Source of the DNA: Dioscorea cayenensis subsp. rotundata
Lineage: Eukaryota > Streptophyta > Magnoliopsida > Dioscoreales > Dioscoreaceae
DNA: 64,000 nucleotides
Direction of reading: 5' to 3'
NCBI RefSeq assembly: GCF_009730915.1
Contig: NC_052481.1
Coordinates: 21,364,461-21,428,460, forward strand
A program made the translations under genes and the position numbers. Positions 38,156 to 51,200 of this stretch are shown here, piece by piece (within the stretch, counting starts at the first letter, position 1; each line of letters begins with the position of its first letter). The notes below the pieces were generated by a model, which was given only the letters and a program-made list of their open reading frames with translations, was not told the DNA's origin and searched no databases.

Positions 38156-38640
38156 GTAATGATAATCTTAGTTTTCAAAATTTTAAAGGAAAGTATACAC
38201 TGTAATTGGTAAAAAGAAAAAAAATCAATTGGATAAATTTGAAAGTGCAGGAATTACTGGTCATTTGAGACTAAAGTATAACATAAATAAATAATAATTT
38301 GTCTTAATTTTATTAATTTTATTTAGATAATTTTACAATCAATAGAAAAATCCTTATCATGTTAGTTCTTATTTCACCTTCATTAATAATTAGTAAATTT
38401 TGGGTTTTTCCACCTGAACGAACTACGCGATAACAATGATAAGAACAAATATTAATTAGAATAATAATAATAACAATTAACAGTAAACCGTTTAATAATT
38501 ATAATAAATATAAATAAAAATAAAAATAAAAATCCCAACTAAAAAATCAAAGTCCCATGTCCCTCATCAAACTCCAATTCTTCTTGACCGTTAGATCTTG
38601 AGTATCAACGGTGCAGATAAATTACCTGAAAAATATTTAT
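36057..38640. other. Unassigned DNA right of the gap, then AT-rich spacer
   Basis: 36060–37440 has composition unlike its surroundings. It carries repeated TTAAAC words, a C-rich, CG-containing block at 36180–36680, and A/C-rich sequence to 37380. Open frames on both strands there (36323–36678) have low-complexity, arginine-rich translations and I do not accept them as genes. It may be a transposon or a pseudogenised transcript read on the minus strand. From 37440 to 38640 the DNA is AT-rich with a (TA)n tract at 38124–38152. Confidence 0.45.
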
Positions 38641-38657
38641 TAATGAAATAAATTTCG

Positions 38658-38734
38658 CACGTGTAATCCTTCGCACGTGATAGCACGTGCGTGGTTGGTA
38701 CGTGCGAGACTTTGTTCTTGGGTTTTTATAAATA
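38658..38734 (+). promoter_or_regulatory. RMA-like gene promoter: G-box cluster and TATA box
   Basis: Three perfect CACGTG G-boxes (38658–38663, 38674–38679, 38684–38689) and a fourth ACGTG core (38699–38704) lie in 47 bases. TATAAATA follows at 38727–38734. G-boxes and ACGTG cores bind bZIP and bHLH factors and are typical of light-, ABA- or stress-regulated promoters. The downstream CT-rich leader fits a transcription start near 38760. Confidence 0.7.
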
Positions 38735-38759
38735 GCATGGTGGGCGCTGCTTGTTTTCT

Positions 38760-40629
38760 CAGCTTCGCACGCCATCGTTTCTTCTTCTTCTTCGATTCTT
38801 CGTCTCTTCTTGCTTGCTATTCACTTCAAGGCCTCGTCTTTCTCTTTGATTTCTCTCTATTGGAGCCATTGTAGCTCGCCTAGCTGAGCTTTCGTAGAGG
38901 CGGTGTTTTCTTTGCTGTGGATTCGGTGAGTTCTTGGTCTTTTTGTTTGATTGTATTGTTTTATTTGGATCTTTTCTATTGATTTTTTTTATGTGTAGTT
39001 TGAGGAGCGTTGATGCTTTGATTTTTTTTTTTATGAATTAATGTGAAAGGGTTTTGTTTGTCTGTTGGGAATCGGTGGAGAAGCTGTCGCATTTGAATGG
39101 TTGAATTGGATCGATGTCAGCTTGTTCTTTCTTTTTTCTATTTTCTTGTTTTGGTGTTTCTTTTGTGGATTTTGTTTTCTTGGTGAGTGAAAAAGAGAGG
39201 GATTGTGATTCAATGATCCTTTCGTTGGATTTCTTGTGGTGATTGATGGTTCTTTCTCCTTTGATGCATGAACTTCGTTTGTGAAAATTTAGATTTAGGG
39301 TTTTGTTCTTCTAACTTTTGCGGATTAGAGTGTTGGAAAGTTTGATCTTTATGGGAACTTTTGGCTTACTAATGTGTTTATTGATTTCATAATCTCTCTG
39401 GAAGCTTCTTTGTTCTAATCTTGCTTGTTCTGCTGCTTTTCCTTTGATATTAATTTGTTTTGCTTTTTTTTATTCAGATTTCCTCAATAAATGCGCAATC
39501 TTTGTTTTTGGTTTTATAACTTTTTAAAAAGAAGAAAAAGATAAAATTTTTGACCTTGGAAACCTTTTTAATTTGCACTTCAGATGCCAAATTTTAATGG
39601 TTAAGTGAACCTCTAGAACATAGTTTGCTGAAAAAGGAAGTAAATTGATTTTTTTTTTCTACAGGAATATTCATTGAAAAAGTGTTGTTTCTCTTTGACA
39701 AGTGCTATATTTCTTCATAAATCCTTCTCTTTATTTTCTTGTTTAATTCTTTTGTGTGCTCACTGCTCATTGAACTTGTGAGTAATCAAATCAAATCTGA
39801 GTAATCAAATCAAGATAAAAGTTTCCTGTAGTTAGTGCTGAGTGATGTAGTTTCTTTACTTAACATTCTCCAATATTTTTCTCTGGATGGGATATGTCTT
39901 CCACCCATTTTTATCTCATAATAAGATCTTAGAAAACATACATCCAATAGAATTCAAAGATATTCTTTACTTTGGTAATCACCATCATTCTTATCAACAT
40001 GCTTTTCACCCCAATAGCAAACACCAATTTTAGTGAAACAAGACATGTTTCTTGGTCACAAATTTCCCTGTCTGGCAACCAGCAAGAGTTGATTTCTTTT
40101 TTTATATATTCCTTTTGCCACTTACTGCATATAAATTATTGCGCCAATGTAATAACAGATATGCTCAATTGATTCCCATTAATCAATGGCGTGCACTTTC
40201 TAGGATAGAGGTTGCAGTTTGTTGTGGGCTCATGACTTCCTTGTCACTGCTCTCTGTGTTCATCTTTATCTTTATCTCTATCTCTATCTCTTAGGTTTCC
40301 TTATCATAGTCTCTTTTGTAACTTTGTGCAAGTGGTTGGGCTGCTTCCGCTCCTCTTTTCCTTTAGAATATGACAAAGGTGACGTCATTTCTTGTGACCT
40401 CCTCGTCCTTCTCCACCACCACCTCCTCCTCCTCCTCCTCCTCCTCTATCTCTCTCTTTAGATAATAATTTGTAAGCCCAACAACCTTTTATAGATGTTA
40501 TTGATAGCATCAAGTCTTGAATTACTGGAATTTCTGTATGTATACTGTGTTTCTGTAGTAATTTTTTTTTTCTGTTCTTGTTTGTGATTTCTGTTTCTGT
40601 TTGACTAATATGATTGCTGCCTTGTACAG
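38760..40629 (+). other. 5' untranslated exon and long leader intron of the RMA-like gene
   Basis: A CT-rich leader (TTCTTCTTCTTC near 38780) ends at a consensus donor ATTCG|GTGAG (intron from 38926). A matching acceptor TTGTACAG ends at 40629, 34 bases before the ATG. The intron would be about 1.7 kb. It contains CTC and CTATCT microsatellites (40262–40292 and 40418–40446). The splice pair is inferred from sequence only, and a further small exon within cannot be excluded. Confidence 0.5.
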
Positions 40630-40663
40630 ACTAGTTGAAATTATTGGTTGTTAGTTGGAATAA

Positions 40664-41345
40664 ATGGAGGTAGAAGGAGTAGCTGAAGGATGCTTAAATG
40701 AAATCTCCGACAAGGCATCTTCCATTGAAGAGCCAATGAACAAGTGTATACCGGATAGCCAACCACCGTCGGTGAATGGTTGTTTCGACTGTAACATCTG
40801 TTTGGACTTCGCAATGGATCCAGTTGTGACACTCTGTGGTCATCTCTACTGCTGGCCCTGCATCTACAAGTGGTTGGAGATCCATGGTGGTGATTCTCAC
40901 CATTGCCCTGTCTGCAAAGCATTCCTCTCGCGTGACGCATTGGTTCCCCTCTATGGCCGCGGCAATTCCTCCCCTCAGAGTCCTGAAATTCCTAAAAGAC
41001 CTCCTTCAGTTTGCCGTCCTGACAACCAGTTTGATATCAATCATCATCACTACGTTCACCATAACGACTACCAGTACTTCTCCAGCAACATTCCACCGTA
41101 TTGGCCTATGGAAACAAGTGTGTTTCGTTCAACAGCCGGAGAAGTGATCGAGGGAATAGCAGTCTCTATACTCCCCTGGATGTTCCGGGACCGAAAGCAG
41201 CATATACTACTCTAGACCACAACTCATGAATGCAAGTGCAAACAATCCAAGGCTAAGGAGGCAAGAGATGCAAGCAGAGATATCACTTCACCAGTTATGG
41301 TCTTTTCTTTGTTGCTTAGCCATATTGTGCTTACTCTTGTTCTAA
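40664..41345 (+). CDS. RMA: RMA-type RING E3 ubiquitin ligase, tail-anchored, one-base frame break
   Basis: E3 ubiquitin ligase of the RMA family, which sits on the ER membrane with the RING in the cytosol. The C3HC4 RING has Cys43, Cys46, Cys58, His60, Cys63, Cys66, Cys81 and Cys84 (CNICLDFAMDPVVTLCGHLY and then CPVC). The coding part is one exon. The frame from 40664 stops early at 41213–41215, after an extra C at 41185–41186. One base over, the expected family tail follows: a basic RLRRQEMQ segment and a C-terminal membrane anchor FLCCLAILCLLLF ending at TAA 41343–41345. Removing the extra base gives 226 aa. Without that correction the protein would lose its anchor. Confidence 0.88.
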
Positions 41346-42016
41346 CCAGTGACATGATTCACACATAATACTTGATGCAATAATGCATCTCTGATATACC
41401 TGTAAAAATATAATGTTTACAACTTTAATCTGTTGTTTCTTGCAATGGTTAATGGCAAGAGTTGAAAGTTGTATTTTCTTTTGGTCTCCCACTACTAAAA
41501 GGGTTTTGAGTGCCAACAAACGAACATTGTGTTTGGTGAGTTTGTGGCGTTGGTTGGGCTTTTTCACACTGGTCTTTATTTATTTAAGACTTCAATGTCA
41601 ATGGTCCCATAGCTTATATATATAAACCTATAACAATAAATGCTTGAAATAAATAAAGATCCTACTAATTAGTTGGTTGAACTACACCTTGCTTCGTGGT
41701 ATGATATGACAATAAGGCCAATCTCAGCCAAATATGGGTTATCACAAAAGCTAAACCATCATAAATTTGGTCACATTTGAAAAGGATTTCTAAACCAATG
41801 TTATTTAACTCAGCAGAAAAGCACAATGAGATGGCAAACATCCACAACAGATGCTAACAATACAACTACAAAGATCTGACAAACCATCAGAACATCATAG
41901 TTATTGATCACTCAAGAGATTAAAGGAAAAAACCAAGCAGTCCGCGGTAGCAGAGAGACTCTAGGAAAATAACCATAAGACATCGATGATTTAGCTTTTG
42001 ATTATAAAGAACTAAT
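41346..42016. other. Convergent 3' region between the RMA-like gene and GRXS17
   Basis: This holds the 3' ends of both genes and no other coding sequence. Confidence 0.5.
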
Positions 42017-45000
42017 CTACTCAGAAAGAGTGGATTTAAGTTCACCAGATTTCTGCAGTTCCAATATGATGTCGCAGCCACCGATAAGCTCACCTTTGTA
42101 GTACAGTTGAGGAAAGGTAGGCCAATTTGAGTAAGTCTTTAGGCCCTGCCTGACTTCTTCATTGGTCAAAATGTCAAATGATCCAAAGCTAATGTCTTCT
42201 TTCCTAAGTGCATCGACAACCTTCGAGCTAAAACCACAGCGCGGAGCATCAGGAGTACCTTTCATGAAAAGCATTGTCTGCGAGGAAGAAATGATAGTCT
42301 TTAGCTTATCCTCAAGAGTTTCTTTTGCGGCAATTCCTTTCTCAGCCAAAAGATTCTTCAATTCCCCGCTCTTATGCATCTCCAGGGCGATATCAGACCC
42401 CCCAATAAGCTCACCTTTTATGTAGAGTTGTGGATAGCTAGACCAGTTTGAAAAAACTTTAAGGGCCTGCCTTACTTCATCGTCAGAAAGAATGTCGAAG
42501 GACCCGAATTCTATCTTCTCTTGTTTAAGGATATCCACAACCTTGCGACTGAATCCACATTTGGGTTCCTCTGGTGCACCCTTCATGAACAATACAACAG
42601 GAGACGAATTGATCAGGCTTTCAAGTTTAGAAGTCAAGGCAGTACTCAAACTGGTTGGTTCAGCAATGCCACCACCTCTACGAGGTTGAGGAACATCAGG
42701 CAATGCAGGAGCTACAATAGATTCTCCAGCATTTGCACCATCTGAAATCCCATGATCTCTAAATACGTCCTTCAACTCACCATTTTCATGCATAGCAACC
42801 ACAATATCACAGCCACCAATTAGCTCCCCTTTGCAGAAGAGCTGAGGGAAGGTTGGCCAGTTGGAGAATTTCTTCAAACCCTCACGCACCTCATTGTCTG
42901 TGAGTATATCAAAACTTCCAAATTGGACTCCCAAGTCCTTCAAAATGTCCACAACCTTCCGACTAAAGCCACATTTAGGTTCTTCAGGGGATCCTTTCAT
43001 GAATAGAAAAACAGGATGAGAATTAACAAGCTCCTGCAGACGTTTCTTTAAGGAATCAGCTAATCCAGAGCCTGTGGTTCCATCTTGTGAGGAAGAGCCA
43101 TTTTCCTTTGCCAGATCTTTCACTGATTCTAGAACAGCAGGTCCAGCGGCCATTCCAATACTGGCAGGGAGCAGCAGATTCCACCTGGTCAGAAGATCCA
43201 GCAACTTTTGCAACTTTATTTGCCAAGCCAGAGGGGTTTGCACCCTCCAGTGTATCGACAGTCTTTACCATCCTACAAAGGAAAAATATCACAAATTTTC
43301 ACAATGGTATTAGACAAGCCTGAATCAGTATTGGTTATGATTCAGTATTCTTCCATTTTTCAATTTGCTAGCCATGGAAGATTGGGTTCCCAAAATATGA
43401 CGAAGGAAACTCACAACCTCAGAAAAAAGAGTGTCAATATATGGTTTTATTTCTTAAAATACAAGCAGACTATTAGCAAAAAGAAAGATTGAAAAGCAAA
43501 GCAACTACAAATTAAGCTAAATCAATTAGGCATCTTGAGTCATGCATACTCAAGAAACAAGTTACGGATATAAAGCAATTACTAAAAGCACCAAAGCAAA
43601 CCAATTTCATGGAATCATTTGCTTACATGAACAAATTCTTAGATTATCTCCCAAACTTTCCTGTAATAAGAGTATTTGTAAAACTATAATTATTCAGCCC
43701 TTACAACCAATAATAACAAGGTCAAGTTAAATGGCTGCTCCTCTCCCTTGACATCCTGTGCATGGCTACATGTCAACACAGATGTAAACCAAAGAGTTTT
43801 GAGGCTTCTTAGCATGATAGCATATAATATGCAAAAGAAATCTCAACAATATCTTGGTAAAGACAGTCTTAGTCATCCCCTCGAAAACAAATTGTCCCAA
43901 AAACAGGGGTCATGAATTCAACTTGGATATATTTCATTTGATGCAATAAAATGTTACATGAGAAAATAAAAAAATGACAACAATATAAATATAGCGGCAC
44001 CCCATTGGGAATTCTCAATTAATAAAAGGATTAGATGTGTCTGAAGTATCAAAACTCAAATTTGCTGTTGAAGGCTAATCTCATGAGATGAACATACCAC
44101 CCAAAGAAATCCTCTGTTGATCACTGATATGAATGTGAACACATGATAATGAATTTCTGATAAATAAAAAATGAAATTCTCACATGCAAGACTTTTCTTC
44201 TCTTTGCAGTCAGAATCCCTTGACTCCATTAGAACCACAGGAACTAGTTATGGCAAGGTCATCATGGTACAAAACAGTTAAAAATCTAAAACATTTGATC
44301 GGCATTGTGCTTGGATGATAACTCTTATAGACCAAGTGACACGATTTTCATTCAAGAAAACTAAAATGAAGAAGATGTTTCAGCCCATCATGAACTTTAA
44401 ACAAGTAATCTGCCGGATTATTCATCTAAATATGAGTTGGTGTATTAATCCATAGGCATGAGTGGTTACTAAAATTACAACAAACAAAATAACAACTTCA
44501 ATAGTTAATCACATGGAATCATATTTCCTCAAACAACAGAGAAGGAACAAATAAGCCAGCCATAAAAAAGGAATCAGACAAACCTTGCAGAAGACAAAGT
44601 ATGGCACAGCTGAAACTGAATAAGCCTCTGAAATTTCAGGCTGTTCTTCTGCTTCAACCTGGACAGATGTATGACAGAATTACAACAAACTACAGTGCAA
44701 AACTTGTATAAACACATAATTCAAAACCAAACTTAAGAGAGAAAAAAAAAATCAGTAATTTATCAGAGCAAGTAAATTTTGAAAACAATTTAATAAAGAT
44801 GAAAAGTTACTCAAGCAGTGTAACTCCTTAAAAAAACAATGGTCCAAGCAAAGTTTATTTTGAATCCCAAACAAGTTAAGAAACTGCTTTTAGAATGATG
44901 AAACAGATTAAAAAAAAGGACGAAAAATACAATCTCAAGTTGCTCGCATGAAGAACATAATTATATATATACTTTAAAAGTTATCTTTTTTCTCATTAAT

Positions 45001-45652
45001 TCACCATTCTTTTTTGCTTTACACCATTCCTCAATCCAAACAGACCATTAGTGAATTCAATCTAACTTTTTATCCTTAAATATACGGTAAATCATGCCAA
45101 CATAAGAATATTATTAAAAAAAAACACACTACCTACTTGATAAACAGCAAAAGCTCAAAGAGAACACCTGGAAACCCTAACAAGAAACGAAACAGAAAAC
45201 CCCCAGGGCCTAGCCAACAAAATTTTCTTCAACTCGCAATCAAAAGGAATGAGAACTTCACCAAAAAGAGAAACAACAAATCAAATCTAAAAGGCCAAAA
45301 ACGGAAAGAAGAGCAGAAACCAAATAGAACACTGAAAACCCTAATCCTCAGCACCAAAACCATTAAACTGACAATCAAATCAAACGAAAACACCCCAAAT
45401 TCTAACCAGAAACAACAAAATCAAACGAAAAGTAAGCAAAAAGAGCAGAAAGACAGAGAGAGAGCAGAAGCGAACCCTGAGGAAGACGACGTGAGGGAAG
45501 TCGGTGGCGAGGTGTGAGAAGACCTGGTCCATCTGCTTGGAGGCCTCACACCATGATGCCCAGAAGTGAAGAATCACCACCGCAGGGCCACGAATGAGAT
45601 CATCAAGCTCCGGCTTCGATTGCACATCCTTCACGGAGCCGCCGGTGGCCAT
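42017..45652 (-). CDS. GRXS17: Monothiol glutaredoxin S17 (Trx-like plus three CGFS Grx domains), two one-base insertions
   Basis: A cytosolic/nuclear multidomain monothiol glutaredoxin (human PICOT relative) that binds iron–sulfur clusters and acts in redox, iron and heat responses. Exons are 45476–45652, 44584–44658 and 42017–43272. The N-terminal thioredoxin-like domain has WASWCEAS at residues 31–38. Three Grx domains carry CGFS at about residues 184, 322 and 429, each with the following FGSFDIL and FSNW/YSNWP...PQLY...GELIGG motifs. Exon 3 has an extra base at 43263–43266 (within the expected [10 protein letters not shown]) and another in the GGG at 43167–43169 (before ASIGMAAGP). Removing both gives 501 aa, and the protein then reads in frame across every exon join. 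Confidence 0.93.
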
Positions 45653-48257
45653 CTCTCTCCTCCCTTCTTCTTCTCCTTCGGCCTCGATTCCGATGAGAAC
45701 GATCGAGAACCAGAACAACACGATGCCCACTTCACTATAAAAAAGATGTTTTTATTCTTCTTCTTTTTTTCTTCTTTCTTTTGCGAAATTATCAAATAGT
45801 CCCTTAAACTATGTTCATTTCACACTTGTTTTTGTTTATAAAAATGCCCTCGTATTTTTAATATTTATAAAACTATCTGAATTTTAATTTAATAACTATA
45901 TAAAAAAAATATCACATAATAATTGAATTTATCTCTCGCTTGACGACTCTCACTAGAATCTTTTCTTTTTTTATTAAACCCTCATAATCTAAAACATGGT
46001 TCGAGTTAGGTTTTTAATGAGAAAATTATAATTTTGGATTTTATTAATTAAAAAAAAAAGCATGTCTTTTCAACTGCTTTCAATTTCTAAAAAGAATTTT
46101 AAATTTATCAAAAAATATTTAATTTTTAAAATTCTTAAATTTAAATTAAATTAAAATTACAAAATTATTTTTATTTTTATTATGTTATCTACGTATATGG
46201 GTGTTGGGCAGGTCTCACGCTGACATAGGCACTCCTGATCAGTTTACCTCTTCATTGATGTGCTTACGTTTGAATATTAAAATATGTAAATTCACTATCA
46301 TTATACTCCATACATTGTGTTTTAGCACACAGTAAGATAAGCTCATCCCATAGTCCTCACCATGAGAAATTTAAAATATGAATAAAAATTTTAAATAATA
46401 AGGATCAAAAAAATAAAATGAAATAGTTATAAATCACAGTGAAAATAGGTATGGAGTTTTTAATAATTTTATCAATTTTTATTGTGGAAATAGTTGAAAA
46501 AAAAAATTAGACGGAAAAAAATAAAATTACTATTTAGTTAAAGAAAGGTTTGATAGGGACTGATAAGTAATTTAATACCTAATATTTAATATTTAAATAT
46601 TTAAATTTTTTTCCTCTTATCACGAGCGTAGAGTGGGGTGCCTTTTATGGCAGAGATAAGATGAGGTGTGAGGAGCTTTGCTTCTCCTTTTCAAGCTTTT
46701 CTCCATTAAAATAATAATAATAATAATTTACAAAAAAATATTTGTTTCTTAAAATACCTATAATTTTGTTTGTATTTATGGCAATTAATTCACTAAATTA
46801 AAATAAGGATGTGATAAAATAGGATCTGGTTTTAAACTTTCTAAATAGATAGTATCTGAAATTTCTTTTATTTAATTGAGGAGATGAGAGTAATTTAGTG
46901 AATTAATAATATAAATCATTTTTTTTTAATAAATATAAATCATTTCTAAAATAGGAAAAAAATTCTTTTATTTAATATTTTCTCGGTTTTATGTAATTAA
47001 AATTTTTATTGTAGAACTCATTTGACGTGAATCATGATAAGTTGATAACATTACTGTTATTTTGTTATCTTGTTTTCACTTTGAGTAACAACAAATGCAC
47101 TGTAAAAAAATGTTATAGGATGAAAAAAAATAAAGTATTATTTTAAGTAATTAATTTTATCTACTTAAATAAGAAGCATGGGTTTTAAACAATATATTTT
47201 ATTTTATTAGTTTTTTGAGCCACCGGTTAAGTCACAAGCTCTAAACTATTCAAGTGAAGATAATATCTTATAAAAAATATTTTTATATATACAAAAATAT
47301 AAACTCAAAATTGTTGCTAACACTAACTATAAACTTTTACTATTTGAACTAGCTCAAATTAATAATTCTAATTTTAAGTATACTCAACTGTGTTTATTAT
47401 TTTATCATGTAAATATTGTTCTCGAGTCAGGGAAAAATAAAAAACAGTGAGGCAAGTTTGTTTCACAAATTTTTTTTTTAAAAAATAAATAAATAAATCA
47501 CAAACATATTAAACTAAAAACAGAAATAATGAAACATGGAAAGTTTCTTGGATTTCATAAAAACAATTACCAAAGTGAAAAATGATCCCTTTAACAAGAT
47601 AAGCATTTAAGAAAAATTTAAAATAAATATAATTTTATAAGCATTTTCAAATAAATTCTTAGATAACTTAACAGACAAAAATTATCAAGTGTTACTTTGT
47701 AAACTATTAAACTTATCAATAAAAATAAGATGCTATGCTGCACGAGACATAATAATTCTATTAGCCTATTTTTTTTCTTCTATAATTATCTTTTGATTTC
47801 AATAAAAATATTGTTTATCCACATGTTATTAAAAAAAAGGGAATTACATTTAAACCAAATTAAATCCACATCATACGGAATTTTTTTAAAAAAATAATCA
47901 ATCATTAATCCCGGGTTAAACCAAGTCCAAACCGATTCAACCACCGAGTCAAAGACAAGCACAACTCGTAACAGCGATTTGTTTAATAAAAGCACCCTGG
48001 TCTTAATCACCCATAAAAAGAAACTAAAAACCCATTCCCCCATAAAATACTCCGCAAGAATAACTTTAACTATCCTAATTTTCAAGCAAACAGCCAATCA
48101 TCAACTCACACCTGGCAAAGTGCTAAAATTTTCCGCGGGTACAGCAGAACAAGCCAAAGATCCCACCTTTTTCTCTTCACTGAGCTGTGCGTCTCTCACT
48201 CTCGGCTCCCCTTTCCCACTCTCTCGCATCTCTAGGAGGAGAAGAGGAGTTGGAGCG
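45653..48257. other. AT-rich spacer between divergent GRXS17 and CTL1
   Basis: This divergent intergenic region should hold both promoters at its ends. The 150 bases before 48258 are CT-rich and fit the leader of the + strand gene. The middle is A/T-rich with no gene seen. Confidence 0.5.
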
Positions 48258-51200
48258 ATGGGAGGGCCTTTGGGAGCGATCATTGGGCGGTACCCGACGG
48301 AGAGTGATGGTGACGGAGACATGGCCGGAGGCGGGATCATCCGGCACAACCGCAAGTGCAGGGATTTGGTGTTTTTGGTGATCTTTATCGCATTTTGGGT
48401 GGCCATGATTGTGAACTCTAGCTTCGGATTTAATCAGGGGAATCCTCTCAGGTTTGATTTTTCCACTAGTTTTACCTCCATTTCTGGCTTTAATTTTGGT
48501 GTCTGTTGAAAAGGCAGTTTTTTTGTTTTTTTTTCGTTTTTATCAGTGTGCTGGTTGTTGTGGAGTGGTGTTTGTGGTTCTCTTTCTAAATTGGTGCTCT
48601 TAGTGTCTATTTTTGGAGTGGAGATTTTGTTTAAATTTTGAGCGGACGTTGCACATCGGTTTACTGTGTTTGGGGTTTATTTTTATGTCTCTATTTCACT
48701 TATTAAAGTTTGTGGCTTGATGATGAATTTGCTATTTTCCTTTACTGTTTAGACACTGCTTGTTGTGATTATTTGAATTGATTAATTAGGTAGGTGTAAC
48801 TACTTGTCAATTTGCACTTGGATTCTATGGTTAGCTTCTGTGTCTGCCAAAAATTTGACCTTTTCCATTGGTCTTCTAGTTTTAAATGTTTCTCGTGCAT
48901 TACTAGTTTTCTAGGTTCTTCTTGCTTGTCGCGCGCCCTTCTTGGGTGGATCATTATTTGGATTTGGTTCAATTTTTTGGTCTTCTGGTTTCTGCTAAAC
49001 CTTACATATATTGTTGAGTTTATTTTGTACCTATGGAACATTGATGTTAAGAAAGCATTGAACAATGTTTGTGCTTCATCTTTTCTATCTTATGCTCTGT
49101 GCTAGTATCAAATGTACCCTGATGAATAATTTGTTCTTTATTTGTGCATCTGCCACATGCATCAGAGTCTTCCCCCCGGTCTTTTGCAAATATGTTTTCG
49201 AATTGTTCTCTGGTTATATGTATGTTCATTTCTTTTGCAGGCTAACATATGGCTTGGACTATAAAGGCAATGTATGTGGCGATAAGCATGCTGACCCAGA
49301 TCTACGGGAATTGGAGGTCAGATATTGGATGAATCCTAATCAGGTCTATGAAAGTGGGCTTAAGAGTAGCCAGTTTAAGTTGGCTGATGCCAGGAGCATC
49401 TGCTTAATGGAGTGCCCAGTTCCTTCTGATGATGGCCTTAATTGGATTTGTGACTATCCAGAGGGGGATATTCGCCTCACAGTTGATGATTGGATCGATA
49501 GAGACTATGATTATTATGAGTTTCTTACACCTGAGATGAGGAATAGCTCACTTCAGCTTCAAGGTCCCTGCTATCCTGTGATATACCCCAGTGTAAATGG
49601 TAAGTACTGAAATCAGATAGAAGTTGGAAGAATCAGTTGACTTATGATTTTGCTGATTTAGGAACAAAGGAAAATTGCATGATTTTCAAAATATACCTCT
49701 CGGCCCTCACCTCAAGATTGTTCTGATTTTAGTTGATAGATTATTTAAATCCTGATATATTTGTGAGAATAAAATGTTTCTTGGCAACGAATTTCTTATG
49801 AAAAATGTCTTCTTGAAATGATTACCAAGGCAATTGATACAGATGGTATGCATTATTAAAAGTATCTGTGCAACATTTTCTTCTGAAGTATATTAAGTAA
49901 ATATATATGTAGGTGCATAAATGAGTTTTGTAATCTATATTTCTTTTCAGCTCCTCATCTTTGCTGCAAAGGCTAACTATTGACATCTTATTTATCTCCC
50001 TTGTAGTCCTTTGGAGTTGCCAATTCATAGCACGCGCATCAAATGTTTCCTTGCGTCACTGGCAGCAGATGGGTGGTGCTAACATTCAAGAAGATATTAT
50101 AATTGATAAAACTATTCACAAAGCGATAAATTCTCCATCAGCTGTTTTGAAGGTTAAAAATTATTACTATGTTTCCCTTTTTTTTTCCTTCAAAAATGAT
50201 GGTTCCCTAATAGAAGTTATCCTTTTGTCTTTTCTTTTCGTGTAATTCCTATATATGCTACTTATTATAATTGATAAAACTATTCAAAAAGTAAAATTTC
50301 TTCTCCACATTCTCATTTTTATCATTATAAATGTTACCTCATTTCTAATGAGAAATACGCTACTTATTCTCACTTTTTCTTCAATTTACAGAGGTATGTT
50401 GCAGATATTGGGAAGGCATGGCCTGTGTTGATTGTTTGTGGTGGAATTCTGCCTTTGTTTTTGGCTGTGTTCTGGCTATTAATGATTCGTCATTTCGTTT
50501 CTGGCATGACATGGATTACAGTCATCCTTTTCAATGCCCTCGTAATTTCAGTTACAATGCTATACTATGCGAAAGGTCAGATCCATGATCCTACAATCAT
50601 CTGAAATGTGTTATTAGAAAGTCATTTTTCATGTGGATGCATCTGTTAATTTAAAAAATCATTAGTTCTCATGCCAAAATATAAGAATAGTTGCCTGTGA
50701 ATTTTTGATACATGCTCAGCAAGGTTCTCTTTCTGGGGAGATTTCAGTTTTTCAACTGTTATGGTGATTTTATTGTTTATTCTTTATAATTAAAATTTTC
50801 ACCTTCCAGCTGGATGGATTGGAAATGATGCTGTATCTGTTGTTATTGGTGTGAGTGATCCATATGTCAACATAAGTGGAAGAGTGAGTCCTCCCTAGGA
50901 ACTGAACAAGCTTCCCAGGATAATCTCACCCATAGTTACTAATTTTCAGAGCAATCATGCAGGAACTAAATCACCTTCGTGCCATTGCAGTTCTTATGAC
51001 AGTTGTGATGATTGTAGCCTTCCTTTCCTCAATAGCCATTGTCAGGCGTATTCTTATGGCTACATCTGTTCTAAAGGTCAGAATCACATTCAAGCAAAGA
51101 AAACTCTTTTTCTCTGACATATTATAGAATTTATCCACATCCTATGAATGCTGACATATTTAGTGCAAGACATTCATTGTTTACAAATCAGAATTGGTTA

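Noticed and set aside
38677-38874. Frame of 65 codons at the RMA promoter
   Set aside because: It starts in the G-box cluster and spans the TATA box and CT-rich leader. No protein resemblance.
45137-45517. Lys/Asn-rich frame of 126 codons
   Set aside because: It lies in GRXS17 intron 1 and its end overlaps exon 1. The composition reflects A-rich intron sequence.
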